Assembly: GCF_900200035.1 (NCBI RefSeq)
Contig: NZ_FZTC01000022.1
Span: forward strand, 62,001-126,000
Length of the DNA: 64,000 nucleotides
Origin: Klebsiella grimontii
GTDB taxonomy: Bacteria; Pseudomonadota; Gammaproteobacteria; Enterobacterales; Enterobacteriaceae
Direction: 5' to 3'
Part shown: piece after piece, positions 38,144-51,305 of the stretch
How positions within the stretch are numbered: position 1 is the stretch's first letter
Layout of the letters: every line of letters starts with the position of its first letter
Notes under the pieces: model-generated
The model's database searches: none
Seen by the model: the letters and a program-made list of their open reading frames with translations, nothing else
Told to the model about the DNA's origin: nothing
Translations under genes and position numbers: made by a program

Positions 38144-38265
38144 TCTGAAAAGTATTTTTGCACGTTATAAACGTACGCCGCGGCGCTGGGGATAACACCG
38201 CTGGCAAAAATCATCATACCCTGTCAGAACGCGAGCTGGCTAATAAGAATCGTGAACAAATGCTG

Positions 38266-38301
38266 CATTGCCGACATAAAAATCTATTTATGCCGGCAAT
38301 G
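38266..38301 (-). terminator. Long hairpin at the 3' end of yohC
   Basis: A 15-bp stem with one mismatch (38266-38280 with 38287-38301, 6-base loop), 8 bp past the yohC stop. It lacks a clear U-tract on the minus strand, so termination is likely but inefficient or Rho-assisted. Confidence 0.6.
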
Positions 38302-38308
38302 AGTTAAA

Positions 38309-38896
38309 TCAGAAGAGTCGGTAGCCGTATCCCCAGAGAATGACGGTGATAGCCAGCAGCACTTCCAGCACCAGCACCCCGATCGCCAGGGTCGAGCTGG
38401 CGAAGCTCAGCCCCTCTTCTTTATTGATGCCAAGGAAAGTCGGAATACCGAGATACAGCAGATAGCCGGTATAAAGCAGCGCAACGGTTCCCACCAGCGC
38501 GCACAGCCACACCAGCGGATAGAGCGCCACGAGCCCGCTAAGGAAAAGCGGCGTGGCGACATAGCCGGCGAAAACCATACAGCGCTTAAGCGATGGCCGC
38601 TGCGGATAGCTTCGTGCCATCCACCAGATAACCCGCCCCATCACCGCCACCCCGGCGAGCATCACGGCATAAAACAGCACCGCCAGGGCCAGCCCGGTCA
38701 TCAGCGACAGTTTTACCACCGTGCCGTCGCCGAAATTCCAGCCCAGCTGCGTGGTGCCAATAAAGGCGCAGATAACCGGAACCGCCGCCATGACCAGCAC
38801 ATGGTGCGTATAGTGATGCGAAACGGTTTCGTTTTCGCTTTTAATAACGCTCATCTCTTGATTAGGATGAGAGAAGAGCCCCCAGACATGGTTCAT
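38309..38896 (-). CDS. yohC: Inner-membrane protein YohC (Yip1-like)
   Basis: A 195-residue polytopic membrane protein with about five hydrophobic segments, matching E. coli YohC (Yip1 domain family) nearly end to end. The start MNHVWGLFSHP at 38896 fits the family; the upstream part of the longer frame is not conserved in nature or composition. The function is unknown; Yip1-type proteins are membrane proteins with poorly defined roles. It lies between pbpG and yohD as in E. coli. Confidence 0.92.
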   Translation of the reverse strand: MNHVWGLFSHPNQEMSVIKSENETVSHHYTHHVLVMAAVPVICAFIGTTQLGWNFGDGTVVKLSLMTGLALAVLFYAVMLAGVAVMGRVIWWMARSYPQRPSLKRCMVFAGYVATPLFLSGLVALYPLVWLCALVGTVALLYTGYLLYLGIPTFLGINKEEGLSFASSTLAIGVLVLEVLLAITVILWGYGYRLF

Positions 38897-39051
38897 AGCG
38901 TCCCCCTTGTCACGGCGTGGTACAGCACTGATCCAAGTATAATTCACCTTGTAGATTATTTTGTGTACAGCGATAAAAATGCGCTTCCCCCGCATTTTTA
39001 GCATCAGGGTGTATGATTAAGGGACTGACGTTTTATGGAGTTAATCTTTAT

Positions 39052-39621
39052 ATGGATATCAATAACCTGATTTCCCAGTACGGCTACGCGGCGCTGGTCA
39101 TTGGCAGCATGGCGGAAGGCGAAACCATCACGCTGCTCGGCGGCGTGGCGGCACATCAGGGATTATTGAAGTTCTGGCTGGTGGTTATTTCGGTCGCCCT
39201 CGGGGGCATGATTGGCGATCAGCTGCTTTATTTGCTCGGCAGGCGCTTTGGCGGACGGATCCTGCGGCGGTTTGCGCGCCAGAAAAAACGGATCCAGAAG
39301 GCCCAGCGGATGATCCAACGGCGTCCTTATCTGTTCGTCATCGGTACCCGCTTTATGTACGGCTTTCGGGTTATCGGCCCGCTGTTAATTGGCGCCAGCC
39401 GCCTGCCGCCGAAGGTGTTTCTGCCGCTGAATATTGTCGGCGCGATTATCTGGGCGTTAATTTTTACCACGCTCGGCTATCTCGGCGGCGAAGCGATCGG
39501 CCCGTGGCTGCATCATCTGGACGCGCATCTGAAACACTGGATCTGGCTGATTCTGGCGGTGGCGCTGGTGGTTGCGGCGCACTGGTGGCTAAAACACCGC
39601 GAGGCAAAGAAGAAAGAGTGA
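39052..39621 (+). CDS. yohD: DedA-family membrane protein YohD
   Basis: A 189-residue inner-membrane protein of the DedA/VTT (SNARE-associated) family. The family motif is in SMAEGETITLLGGVAAHQGL near residue 20, then a GDQLLYLLGRRFGG region and the FTRF-like segment GTRFMYGFRVIGPLLIG. Members act in undecaprenyl phosphate or phospholipid flipping and membrane energetics, but the role of YohD itself is unclear. The start at 39052 (MDINNLI) matches the family; the ggag upstream sits about 11 bp away. A REP-like pair follows the stop. Confidence 0.92.
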   Translation: MDINNLISQYGYAALVIGSMAEGETITLLGGVAAHQGLLKFWLVVISVALGGMIGDQLLYLLGRRFGGRILRRFARQKKRIQKAQRMIQRRPYLFVIGTRFMYGFRVIGPLLIGASRLPPKVFLPLNIVGAIIWALIFTTLGYLGGEAIGPWLHHLDAHLKHWIWLILAVALVVAAHWWLKHREAKKKE

Positions 39622-39626
39622 CGAGA

Positions 39627-39720
39627 GTTCCCGGATGGCGGCGTAAACGCCATATCCGGGCTACAAACTCCACAGACCACGTAATCTGTAGCCCGGCTAA
39701 GCGCAGCGCGAGCCGGGGAA
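39627..39720. repeat. REP-like repeat pair (unit 6)
   Basis: Between convergent yohD and mdtQ. The first dyad is gttcccggatggcggcgtaa to atatccgggctac. The second is gtagcccggctaagcgcagc to gccgggga. In E. coli yohF occupies roughly this position, and it is absent here. Confidence 0.8.
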
Positions 39721-39726
39721 ACAGGA

Positions 39727-41166
39727 CTACTTCGCCGCCTGATGATACCCGCCGCCCAGCGCGGAGGTCAGCTGAATGCTGGCATCAAGCCACTGGCCGC
39801 GCAGGCGCAGCGCGGTGACGCGCTCCTGCAGCGCCGGCAGCTTCGCCAGGCTGACGCGCGAGCCGGAAATAATCCCGGCATTCATCCGCGCCTGGGCCAG
39901 CGCGACCATCCGCTGAGCATCTTTTTCAACCTGCTGCTGCTGCTGATTTTTCGCCATCAGCGTTTCCATCTGGCTGGCGGTTTTCGCCACCTGATTCACC
40001 GCATCGACCACCGCTTTGTTGTACTTCGCTATCGACAGGGCATTTTGCGCGCTGGCGATATCCAGATTCGCGTTCAGGCGGCCGCTATCAAAGATCGGCA
40101 GGGTCAGCCCGGCGGTGACGCCCATCTGCTGGGCAGAGTGGCGGAACAGATCGCTGAGATGCAGGGCATCCTGCTGCAAGAAGGCCATCAAGTTGATATC
40201 CGGATAAAACGCGGCTTTCGCGGCATCCACTTCGCTTAATGAAGCTTCGATATACCAGTGCGCGACCTGCAGGTCCGGGCGTCGCGCCAGCAGCTCATAG
40301 CCCAGTTGGTTGGGCATTTGCGCGCTGACGGCGGGTAAATCCGCCGGATGAAGATTCAGCGCCCGGCTCTGGCTGTTGGTCAGCGCCATCAGCCGCGCTT
40401 CGATCTCTTTCATATTGCCCGCTACGTCGGCGAGCTGCTGATCGGTTTTACTGACGTTAATATCGTTCTCTGCCCCTTCGGCCGAGTTGGTGATCCCGCG
40501 CTGGTACAGCGCAGTATCCACGGTAACGACATTATTCTGTTCGCGCTTCACCTGCGTCAGCACGTTTTTAATGGCCGCTTCGGTCTGCCACTGCCAGTAA
40601 AGGCGAGCGACGCTGCCGGCCAGCAGTTCGCGGGTCTGGGCTTCTTCGGCGACCTGGGCTTTGACTTCACCGATGCGCGCTTTCAGCAGCGCGCGGTTTT
40701 TACCCCACAGGTCCAGATCCCATCCGGCGGTCAGTCCGAAGGTGCCGTTGGTGTACCACGGCCCGGTGTTGCCGTCGGTATCGGTGGCAAACGGCCCCAT
40801 CAGCCCCTCGGAGGACATTTTCTGTCGTTCGATATCGGCGGAAAAATCCAGGTTCGGCCCCAGGCTGGATTGCGACATCCGCGCCTGCGCTTCCGCCAGC
40901 CTGATGCGTTGTTCGGCAATCTGTATGTCCGGCGCATTGGCTAAGGCACGCTGAATCAGGCTATTGAGCTGCGGGTCATGGTAATCCTGCCACCAGTTGC
41001 TCTGCGGCCAGCCGTTTTTTACGGCGGCGGGCAATTCCATTGCGACGTGGGATGCCGGGGTCTGCTGCTGGAGCGGCTTGCCAGTATCGTGCGATGGCGC
41101 GCAGCCCGCCAGCGCGATAACCAGTGGCAGGCCAGCCAACGCGCGTTTGCTCAAAGTCAGGTTCAT
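39727..41166 (-). CDS. mdtQ: Outer-membrane efflux lipoprotein MdtQ (NodT family), intact
   Basis: A 479-residue TolC-like outer-membrane factor with a lipobox (LAGC near residue 21). Two repeats of the outer-membrane efflux protein domain are visible (SLIQRALANAPDIQIAEQRI and LGYELLARRPDLQVAHWYIE). It resembles E. coli MdtQ/YohG, which is disrupted in K-12 but appears complete here. Such proteins form the exit duct of tripartite RND, MFS or ABC exporters. No inner-membrane partner is adjacent. The start at 41166 (MNLTLSKRALAG) gives a normal lipoprotein signal; the longer frame upstream is not credible. Confidence 0.92.
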   Translation of the reverse strand: MNLTLSKRALAGLPLVIALAGCAPSHDTGKPLQQQTPASHVAMELPAAVKNGWPQSNWWQDYHDPQLNSLIQRALANAPDIQIAEQRIRLAEAQARMSQSSLGPNLDFSADIERQKMSSEGLMGPFATDTDGNTGPWYTNGTFGLTAGWDLDLWGKNRALLKARIGEVKAQVAEEAQTRELLAGSVARLYWQWQTEAAIKNVLTQVKREQNNVVTVDTALYQRGITNSAEGAENDINVSKTDQQLADVAGNMKEIEARLMALTNSQSRALNLHPADLPAVSAQMPNQLGYELLARRPDLQVAHWYIEASLSEVDAAKAAFYPDINLMAFLQQDALHLSDLFRHSAQQMGVTAGLTLPIFDSGRLNANLDIASAQNALSIAKYNKAVVDAVNQVAKTASQMETLMAKNQQQQQVEKDAQRMVALAQARMNAGIISGSRVSLAKLPALQERVTALRLRGQWLDASIQLTSALGGGYHQAAK

Positions 41167-41285
41167 GAAATCGGTCAGGTGATTAAATAAGGTCGGGTAT
41201 ATTAAGCTACTTGCATCATTGCCGTTTAGTAAAGCGTGTGCCGTAACTATTAGCAGGCTAAAAATAAACTTCTCATGGAGTGATA

Positions 41286-42020
41286 ATGAGTCAGAACATC
41301 TATGACGATCCCGCTTTTTTTGCCGGATACGCCACCCTCGATCGTTCGGTAAAAGGGCTGGAGGGTGCGCCGGAGTGGCCAACCCTTCAGCAAATGCTTC
41401 CACCGTTATCCGGTTTACGCGTCGTCGATCTTGGCTGCGGCTACGGCTGGTTTTGCCGCTGGGCCCGGGATCAGGGCGCCGCGCAGGTGGACGGGCTGGA
41501 TCTCTCCAGCCGAATGCTGGAGCGCGCCCGCGAAATGACGGAGGGCGAAGGTATTCGCTATCGCTGCGAAGATCTCCAGACGCTTACCCTGCCCGCCGAT
41601 AGCTGCGAGCTGGTCTATAGCTCGCTGGCGCTGCACTATCTGCCCGACGTCGCGCCCCTGTTCGCCACCGTTTACCGGGCGCTGACGCCTGGCGGCACGC
41701 TGCTGTTCTCCGCCGAACATCCCATCTACACCGCCCCGCCTCAGCAGGGCTGGCAGGTGGATGAGAACGGGCAGAAAAGTTGGCCGGTGAGCCACTACCA
41801 GCAGGAGGGCGAGCGCATCAGCAACTGGTTTGCCGACGGAGTGAAAAAACAGCACCGCAAGCTGTCCAGCTGGATAAACCTGCTGGTGGCCGCCGGTTTT
41901 ATCATTGAGCATCTGGATGAGTGGGGACCGACGGCGGAGCAGATTGCCGCTCAGCCGGCGCTGGATGAAGAAAAAGAGCGGCCGATGATTTTTCTGCTGC
42001 GCGCGCGTAAGCCGGCGTAA
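41286..42020 (+). CDS. Class I SAM-dependent methyltransferase
   Basis: A 244-residue methyltransferase. The SAM-binding motif I is RVVDLGCGYGWFCRWA (around residue 46), followed by motif II-like GLDLSSRMLERA and post-motif segments LVYSSLALHYLPDV. It belongs to the Methyltransf_11/UbiE-like group; the substrate is not evident. An ATG at 41286 has ggag 6-7 bp before it. It is divergent from mdtQ (119 bp) and convergent with the bgl genes, from which a terminator separates it. I do not recognise a precise orthologue name. Confidence 0.85.
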   Translation: MSQNIYDDPAFFAGYATLDRSVKGLEGAPEWPTLQQMLPPLSGLRVVDLGCGYGWFCRWARDQGAAQVDGLDLSSRMLERAREMTEGEGIRYRCEDLQTLTLPADSCELVYSSLALHYLPDVAPLFATVYRALTPGGTLLFSAEHPIYTAPPQQGWQVDENGQKSWPVSHYQQEGERISNWFADGVKKQHRKLSSWINLLVAAGFIIEHLDEWGPTAEQIAAQPALDEEKERPMIFLLRARKPA

Positions 42021-42030
42021 TACGCAAAAT

Positions 42031-42060
42031 GGCCCGGAGGTTATCCGGGCCGAGGGTTTT
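42031..42060 (+). terminator. Terminator after the methyltransferase
   Basis: An 8-bp stem (ggcccgga 42031-42038 with tccgggcc 42044-42051, 5-base loop), then gagggtttt. It lies 10 bp after the methyltransferase stop and faces the end of the bgl operon. Confidence 0.8.
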
Positions 42061-42116
42061 AGCTACTGTCGCGCATTTCTGCCGGGTGGCGGTTAGCCGA
42101 CGCAACCTCCAGACGA

Positions 42117-43511
<1,395 letters not shown>

Positions 43512-43528
43512 TCATCTCTCTCCTGTGA

Positions 43529-45424
<1,896 letters not shown>

Positions 45425-45443
45425 TTAACTGAGTATTAAAAAT

Positions 45444-45487
45444 AAAAAAACCCGAGAACAACGCCGTGTAGGCGTTGCGCTCAGGTT
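45444..45487 (-). terminator. Regulated terminator t2 between bglG and bglF
   Basis: On the minus strand: outer arm aacctgag pairs with ctcgggtt (one G-U), inner arm caacgcc pairs with ggcgttg, then a run of seven T. The 5' arm overlaps the end of the antiterminator RNA element at 45484-45513. The two structures are mutually exclusive, as in the E. coli bgl operon. Confidence 0.93.
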
Positions 45488-45513
45488 TTGCCTGCGTAAT
45501 GCAGTAACAATCC
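45484..45513 (-). promoter_or_regulatory. RNA antiterminator element RAT2 (BglG binding site)
   Basis: On the minus strand the element begins ggattgttactgcattacgc and ends with aggcaaaacc. It matches the E. coli bgl RAT consensus at nearly every base. Binding of BglG-type dimers stabilises it and blocks terminator t2, allowing bglF and bglB expression. Confidence 0.94.
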
Positions 45514-45553
45514 AGTTGTAGCGCGGGAGCTATGCGCCAGGCCCGATCGGCGC

Positions 45554-46539
<986 letters not shown>

Positions 46540-47478
46540 TTAGCTACGCCAGTCGTTAATCGTGCGCGCAATGCTGGTTGAATCCTGTAGGGTGCGCACC
46601 GCGCTGAACAGCTCAGCAGCCTCAAGGTATTCTTTACGCAAATAGCTCAGCCACTGTTTGATACGCGCGACGTGATAAAGACCGGTGTCGCCCTGCTTTT
46701 CCAGGCGGGTATATTTTTGCAGCAGTTCGACCACCTGCGGCCAGGGCATACGTGGTTCGTTATATTTTATCACCCGGCTCAGGTTTGGAACGTTCAGGGC
46801 GCCGCGGCCAATCATCACCGAGTCGCAGCCGGTCGCGGCCAGGCAATCCTGGGCGCTTTGCCAGTCCCAGATTTCACCGTTGGCCACCACCGGAATAGTC
46901 AGGCGCTGGCGGATTTCGCCGATGGCCTGCCAGTCGATGCGCTCCGCTTTATAGCCATCCTCTTTGGTGCGGCCGTGCACCACCAGCTCGCTGGCGCCCG
47001 CCTGCTGGACCGCATCGGCAATTTCAAATCGCCGCTCGCCGCTGTCCCAGCCAAGCCGTACTTTTACCGTGACCGGCAGATGGCTGGGAACCGCCTCGCG
47101 CATCGCTTTCGCGCCGCGATAGATAAGCTCAGGGTCTTTAAGCAGCGTCGCCCCGCCGCCGCTGCCGTTCACCAGCTTTGACGGGCAGCCGCAGTTGAGG
47201 TCAACGCCCCAGGAACCGAGCTCGACCGCGCGAGCGGCGTTTTCCGCCAGCCACTGCGGATACTGCCCGAGCAGCTGCACGCGCACGCGGGTGCCGGACG
47301 GCGTCAGGCTGTTGTTATGCAGTTCCGGACACAGCCTGTAGAACGATTTTACCGGCAGGAGCTGATCCACCACGCGCAAGAATTCGGTGATGCAGAGATC
47401 GTAATCATTCACTTCGGTCAGCAGCTCGCGCACCAGCGAATCGAGCACGCCTTCCATCGGCGCCAGTAATACACGCAT
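46540..47478 (-). CDS. dusC: tRNA-dihydrouridine(16) synthase DusC
   Basis: A 312-residue flavoenzyme of the Dus family that reduces U16 in tRNA. The FMN-binding region and active-site Cys are in [20 protein letters not shown] (around residues 90-110), with [18 protein letters not shown] later. It follows E. coli DusC closely. The start at 47478 ([13 protein letters not shown]) fits the family; a 4-residue longer start at 47490 is possible. A Rho-independent terminator sits just upstream, within 30 bp, so its promoter must lie in or before that structure. It follows the mhb operon on the same strand. Confidence 0.96.
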   Translation of the reverse strand: MRVLLAPMEGVLDSLVRELLTEVNDYDLCITEFLRVVDQLLPVKSFYRLCPELHNNSLTPSGTRVRVQLLGQYPQWLAENAARAVELGSWGVDLNCGCPSKLVNGSGGGATLLKDPELIYRGAKAMREAVPSHLPVTVKVRLGWDSGERRFEIADAVQQAGASELVVHGRTKEDGYKAERIDWQAIGEIRQRLTIPVVANGEIWDWQSAQDCLAATGCDSVMIGRGALNVPNLSRVIKYNEPRMPWPQVVELLQKYTRLEKQGDTGLYHVARIKQWLSYLRKEYLEAAELFSAVRTLQDSTSIARTINDWRS

Positions 47479-47494
47479 ATTGTTTATCATTGCC

Positions 47495-47525
47495 CGGAAA
47501 AAAGAGGCGCTATGTTAGCGCCTCT
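47495..47525 (-). terminator. Terminator at the end of the mhb operon, just before dusC
   Basis: A perfect 9-bp stem (47503-47511 with 47517-47525, loop atgtt), followed on the minus strand by cttttttcc. It lies between mhbM and dusC, only about 20 bp before the dusC start. Confidence 0.88.
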
Positions 47526-47556
47526 GGATGCGGGTTGAAAGGGGCCAATATCGGTT

Positions 47557-47668
47557 TTCCCGGCGGCGGCGCTGCTTCCCGGCTGGCGCTGCGTTTAGCC
47601 AGGCTACGCGACCACCGCTATCTGCGGGCCGGTAGCCCGGGTAAGGCGCCAGCCGCGCCCCGGGAAGT
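47557..47668. repeat. REP-like repeat cluster (unit 7)
   Basis: Several dyads between mhbM and the terminator: ttcccggcggcggcgctgct, cccggctggcgctgcgttta to gccaggctac, and gtagcccgggtaaggcgcca to ccccggg. It is the most degenerate unit of the family in the window. Confidence 0.7.
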
Positions 47669-47678
47669 GCGCAGCCGC

Positions 47679-48872
47679 TTAACGCGCTTCCAGGCAGTTA
47701 TCCTCTTTCCAGCCGTACAGCCACTCGATGCCGCGATAAAACTCGCTCTGGGTTTTGCCTTTCCACAGCAGATTGCGCACCTGACGCTCAACGCCGGCGG
47801 CGTGATAGACCCGCCCCATTTCCCGCGTCGACCAGACGATGCGCGCGGTACGCGGAATACGTACCGATTCATACAGCGCGAAAGCGCGGGCGGCGTCGCC
47901 GTCGCATTGCGCCAGCGCTTTACCCAGCGTCACCGCATCTTCCAGCGCCATACAGGCGCCCTGGGCCATATACTGCGCCACCGGATGCGCGGCATCGCCA
48001 ACCAGCGTGATGCGGTCGTTGCCCCACTTCTCTACCGGCTCGCGGTCGGCGGTGGACCAGCGACGCCAGGAGGTCGGTTTGTCCAGCATCTGCCGGGGAC
48101 GCGGGTGGATGCCTTTAAAGTAGGAGAGCACCTCTTCTTTACTGCCGTCGCGCACGCCCCACTCTTCCTGCTGCCGACTATGGAAGGTTACCACCAGGTT
48201 GTACTGCTTGCCGCCGCGCAGCGGATAATGCACCAGGTGGCAGTGCGGACCGGCCCACAGCACCGGCGCGTTGATGCGTAAATCGTCCGGCATATCGGCG
48301 GCGTCAACCACCGCGCGATAAACGACATGGCCGGTTACCCGCGGCGAATCGCCCAGCAGGCTTTGGCGCACCACCGACTTACCGCCGTCGCAGCCGATCA
48401 GAATATCCGCCGTCCAGCTGTTGCCTTTATCATCAAACACCGTCACGTCATCGGCGGTCTGGCGGATATCCACTACCTGCGTCGATGTACGATACTCAAC
48501 GGCCGGATGGGTCAGCGCCGCCTCCCAGACGGTGGCGTGGATATCCACCCGATGGATCACCGCATAGGGTCCGCCAAAATGGTCGCGGAAGGCCTGTCCG
48601 GTCTCAATATGCACCACCTCTTCGCCGTTGACCGCATCCATCATAGTGATATGGTCGGTAAACACCGCGCGCTGGCGGGCGACTTCGCCGACGCCGAGGC
48701 TGTCGAGCGCCGAGAATGCGTTTGGACCCAACTGGATCCCGGCGCCGATTTCGCCGATTTCATGCGCCTTTTCCAGCAGCATCACTTTGATGCCCTGGCG
48801 CGCCAGAGAGAGCGCCGTGGCCGCTCCGCCAATACCGCCGCCGACAATAATTGCTCGCATCACTTTTGCCAT
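47679..48872 (-). CDS. mhbM: 3-hydroxybenzoate 6-hydroxylase MhbM
   Basis: A 397-residue FAD-dependent monooxygenase. The dinucleotide motif GGGIGGAA is near residues 11-18, the DG motif is CDGGKSVVR, and the GD motif is LVGDAAHPV. It converts 3-hydroxybenzoate to gentisate using NADH and O2, feeding the dioxygenase encoded upstream in the operon. It is the final gene of mhbTDHIM. An aggagg ribosome binding site precedes the ATG. Salicylate hydroxylases look similar, but the mhb gene order supports this assignment. Confidence 0.93.
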   Translation of the reverse strand: MAKVMRAIIVGGGIGGAATALSLARQGIKVMLLEKAHEIGEIGAGIQLGPNAFSALDSLGVGEVARQRAVFTDHITMMDAVNGEEVVHIETGQAFRDHFGGPYAVIHRVDIHATVWEAALTHPAVEYRTSTQVVDIRQTADDVTVFDDKGNSWTADILIGCDGGKSVVRQSLLGDSPRVTGHVVYRAVVDAADMPDDLRINAPVLWAGPHCHLVHYPLRGGKQYNLVVTFHSRQQEEWGVRDGSKEEVLSYFKGIHPRPRQMLDKPTSWRRWSTADREPVEKWGNDRITLVGDAAHPVAQYMAQGACMALEDAVTLGKALAQCDGDAARAFALYESVRIPRTARIVWSTREMGRVYHAAGVERQVRNLLWKGKTQSEFYRGIEWLYGWKEDNCLEAR

Positions 48873-48880
48873 GTTGCCTC

Positions 48881-49528
48881 CTAAGCCGGGATCTTATCTT
48901 GTTGGTTTTCCGGCGCGGCGGCGATAAATGCCGGCAGCCGGGTACAGGCGTCATAAACCGCCTGGCAGCGCGGATAGTGACTGAGATCGCAGCCCATCCT
49001 CAGGGCGTTGGCCCACTGCGGCACCAGGCAGCAGTCCGCCAGGGTAGGCGCATCGCCCACGCAAAAATCGCCGGATTTCGCGTGGCGCAATAGCTGCTCG
49101 ACGGCGCTGAATCCCTGCTGGATCCAGTGCGCATACCAGCGTTTTTTCTCCTCTTCGCTTACCTTTAGCTCGTCGCCAAGGTAGCGTAAAACGCGCATGT
49201 TATTAATGGGGTGAATATCGCAGGCGATGGCGTAAACGATCTCCAGTACCCGCATCCGCGCGCTGTCCGCCTGGGGCAGCAGCAGCGGCTGCGGATAGTG
49301 CCGGTCCAGCCAGTCGGCAATCGCCAGCGACTGGCCGAGGGATTCGCCTTTGTCGGTAATGAGCGTCGGCACCAGACCGACCGGGTTCAGCCGCCGGTAC
49401 TCCAGCGCGTTCTGCTGGCCGATGCGGATGTTAACGCCGACGCTCTGGTAGTCGATGCCTTTCAGCGCCAGCGCAATCCGCACGCGGTAGGACGCTGAGC
49501 TATTAAAAAAACTGTACAGCTTCATCAT
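48881..49528 (-). CDS. mhbI: Maleylpyruvate isomerase MhbI (GST zeta-like)
   Basis: A 215-residue glutathione-S-transferase-fold protein. The N-terminal thioredoxin-like domain has the zeta-class motif SSASYRVRIALALKG (residues about 10-24), with QNALEYRRLNPVGLVPTL downstream. It isomerises maleylpyruvate to fumarylpyruvate in the gentisate route, probably with glutathione. The gap to mhbM is 8 bp and to mhbH 5 bp. Maleylacetoacetate isomerase would look alike, but the context with gentisate dioxygenase favours this role. Confidence 0.92.
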   Translation of the reverse strand: MMKLYSFFNSSASYRVRIALALKGIDYQSVGVNIRIGQQNALEYRRLNPVGLVPTLITDKGESLGQSLAIADWLDRHYPQPLLLPQADSARMRVLEIVYAIACDIHPINNMRVLRYLGDELKVSEEEKKRWYAHWIQQGFSAVEQLLRHAKSGDFCVGDAPTLADCCLVPQWANALRMGCDLSHYPRCQAVYDACTRLPAFIAAAPENQQDKIPA

Positions 49529-49533
49529 TCACC

Positions 49534-50232
49534 TCACACCACGCGCACGGCGATTGGCGTCAGTCCATCGACGTTGCCGGTGATGACATCGCCTTTCACC
49601 ACCGCGCCGACGCCTTCCGGCGTGCCGGTGAAAATCAGATCGCCGGGCTGCAGCTCAAAGAAACCGGAAAGATAGCTGATGGTTTCGTTAACCGACCAGA
49701 TCAGGTGGCGAATATCGCTGCGCTGATGATCTTCCCCGTTTACCTGCAGCCAGATTCCGGCCTGGCTCACGTCCGCCGTATCCGCTTTATGCAGCGGCGC
49801 AATCGGCGCGGAAAGGTCAAAAGCTTTACCAATCTCCCACGGACGGCCCATCTGGCGCATCTCCATCTGGCGATCGCGGCGGGTCATATCCAGCCCCGTG
49901 GCATAGCCCCAGATATACTCATGGGCCTGCTCCAGCGGGATATCGCTTCCCCGCTTGCCAATCGCCACCACCAGCTCAATTTCGTAGTGATAGTTATCGG
50001 TTTGCGTCGGATACGGCAGGTTCAGCGTTTCTCCCGCGGCGACGGGCACCACCGCATCGGCAGGCTTGCAGAAGAAGAACGGCGGTTCGCGATCCGGGTC
50101 AAAGCCCATTTCACGCGCGTGAGCGGCGTAGTTGCGGCCCACGCAGTAAACGCGGCGCACCGGGAACTGCTCATCGCTGCCGACAACCGGAACGCTAATC
50201 GGGGCCTGGGGTGCAAAAACGTATTGAGTCAT
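49534..50232 (-). CDS. mhbH: Fumarylpyruvate hydrolase MhbH (FAH family)
   Basis: A 232-residue fumarylacetoacetase-fold hydrolase. Family signatures include [15 protein letters not shown], the metal-binding [13 protein letters not shown] and [17 protein letters not shown]. It cleaves fumarylpyruvate to fumarate and pyruvate, the last step of the pathway. It lies 24 bp after mhbD and 5 bp before mhbI in transcription order. Nothing unusual in length or key residues. Confidence 0.93.
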   Translation of the reverse strand: MTQYVFAPQAPISVPVVGSDEQFPVRRVYCVGRNYAAHAREMGFDPDREPPFFFCKPADAVVPVAAGETLNLPYPTQTDNYHYEIELVVAIGKRGSDIPLEQAHEYIWGYATGLDMTRRDRQMEMRQMGRPWEIGKAFDLSAPIAPLHKADTADVSQAGIWLQVNGEDHQRSDIRHLIWSVNETISYLSGFFELQPGDLIFTGTPEGVGAVVKGDVITGNVDGLTPIAVRVV

Positions 50233-50256
50233 GATTCGATTCCTTATTCTTAATTT

Positions 50257-51294
50257 TTAATAACGCGCTTCGCGGAACAGGCCGAGCGCTTCCTGCACGG
50301 GACGGTCCGAAAAGCTGAATAACACGCTATCTTCGGCGGAGATAAAAGAGACGGCGTGCCAGGTCGGCACCACGAAGATATCTTTTGCCTGAAAAGCGAA
50401 GGTCTGTTCGCCAATGGTGACCTGGCCGCTGCCTTCCACCACGTGATAGACGGTACTGTCGGTGGTTTTCGCCGCTCGCGAGGTAAACCCTTTCGGTAAC
50501 AGCTGCAGGAAGGCGCCCATCGACGGCATCGGGTAGCCGCCGGTGACCGGGTTGACGTAGCGCATCTTATAGCCATCCCACTCGTCGGCATCGCCCATCC
50601 GCGTCAGATCGTGCAGCGCTTCGCGGCTGCGGTCGTAGCGATAGTTAAAGATGGGCGAAGAGTTACCGGACTGATGGCGCAGCGGCAGCATGTTGGCGGC
50701 GTAGCGCGGCAGATAATCCCCCTCTTTGCGGGTCACCGGCTGCTGATCTTGCGGATAGTCCTCCGCGAAGCCGCAGCCCAGATAGTTCACCAGCGGCAGA
50801 TCGAGGCCGTCGAGCCAGATAACCGGTTCGTTGCCGGGGTTGCCGTGATCGTGCCAGCGCCACTGCGGCGTCAGAATAAAGTCGCCGGCGCGCATGGCGG
50901 TACGTTCGCCGTCAACGGCGGTAAACGCCCCTTCGCCTTCCACGACAAAGCGCAGCGCCGACTGGTTGTGCCGATGGCTCGGCGCCACTTCGCCGGGCAT
51001 AATCAGCTGCAAACCCGCGTACAGCGAGGAGGTAATCGACGACTGCCCGCGCAGCGCCGGGTTTTCCAGCACCAGCACGCGGCGTATCGCCTCTTTCGCG
51101 CCAATCAGCTTGCCGCTTTCCAGCAGCAGCGGGCGAATCTCCTGATAATTCCAGTAAGCCGGCGCGCAGGTGGCGTTCGGCGTTTTCGGCACCAGATGGT
51201 GCAGCGATTCCCAAAGCGGCGTCAGGTTTTGCCCGGAAATATGCTGGTAAAACTGCTGACGGCCGTTATTTGCTTCCGTGGTGGACTGGGACAT
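50257..51294 (-). CDS. mhbD: Gentisate 1,2-dioxygenase MhbD
   Basis: A 345-residue bicupin Fe(II) dioxygenase that opens the gentisate ring to maleylpyruvate. The metal ligands are in the first cupin, [23 protein letters not shown], around residues 95-115. A second cupin near residue 275-310 ([17 protein letters not shown]) lacks the full histidine set, as is normal for the family. It follows mhbT with an 11-bp gap, and aaggagaacgc serves as its ribosome binding site. Confidence 0.94.
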   Translation of the reverse strand: MSQSTTEANNGRQQFYQHISGQNLTPLWESLHHLVPKTPNATCAPAYWNYQEIRPLLLESGKLIGAKEAIRRVLVLENPALRGQSSITSSLYAGLQLIMPGEVAPSHRHNQSALRFVVEGEGAFTAVDGERTAMRAGDFILTPQWRWHDHGNPGNEPVIWLDGLDLPLVNYLGCGFAEDYPQDQQPVTRKEGDYLPRYAANMLPLRHQSGNSSPIFNYRYDRSREALHDLTRMGDADEWDGYKMRYVNPVTGGYPMPSMGAFLQLLPKGFTSRAAKTTDSTVYHVVEGSGQVTIGEQTFAFQAKDIFVVPTWHAVSFISAEDSVLFSFSDRPVQEALGLFREARY

Positions 51295-51305
51295 AAGCGT
51301 TCTCC

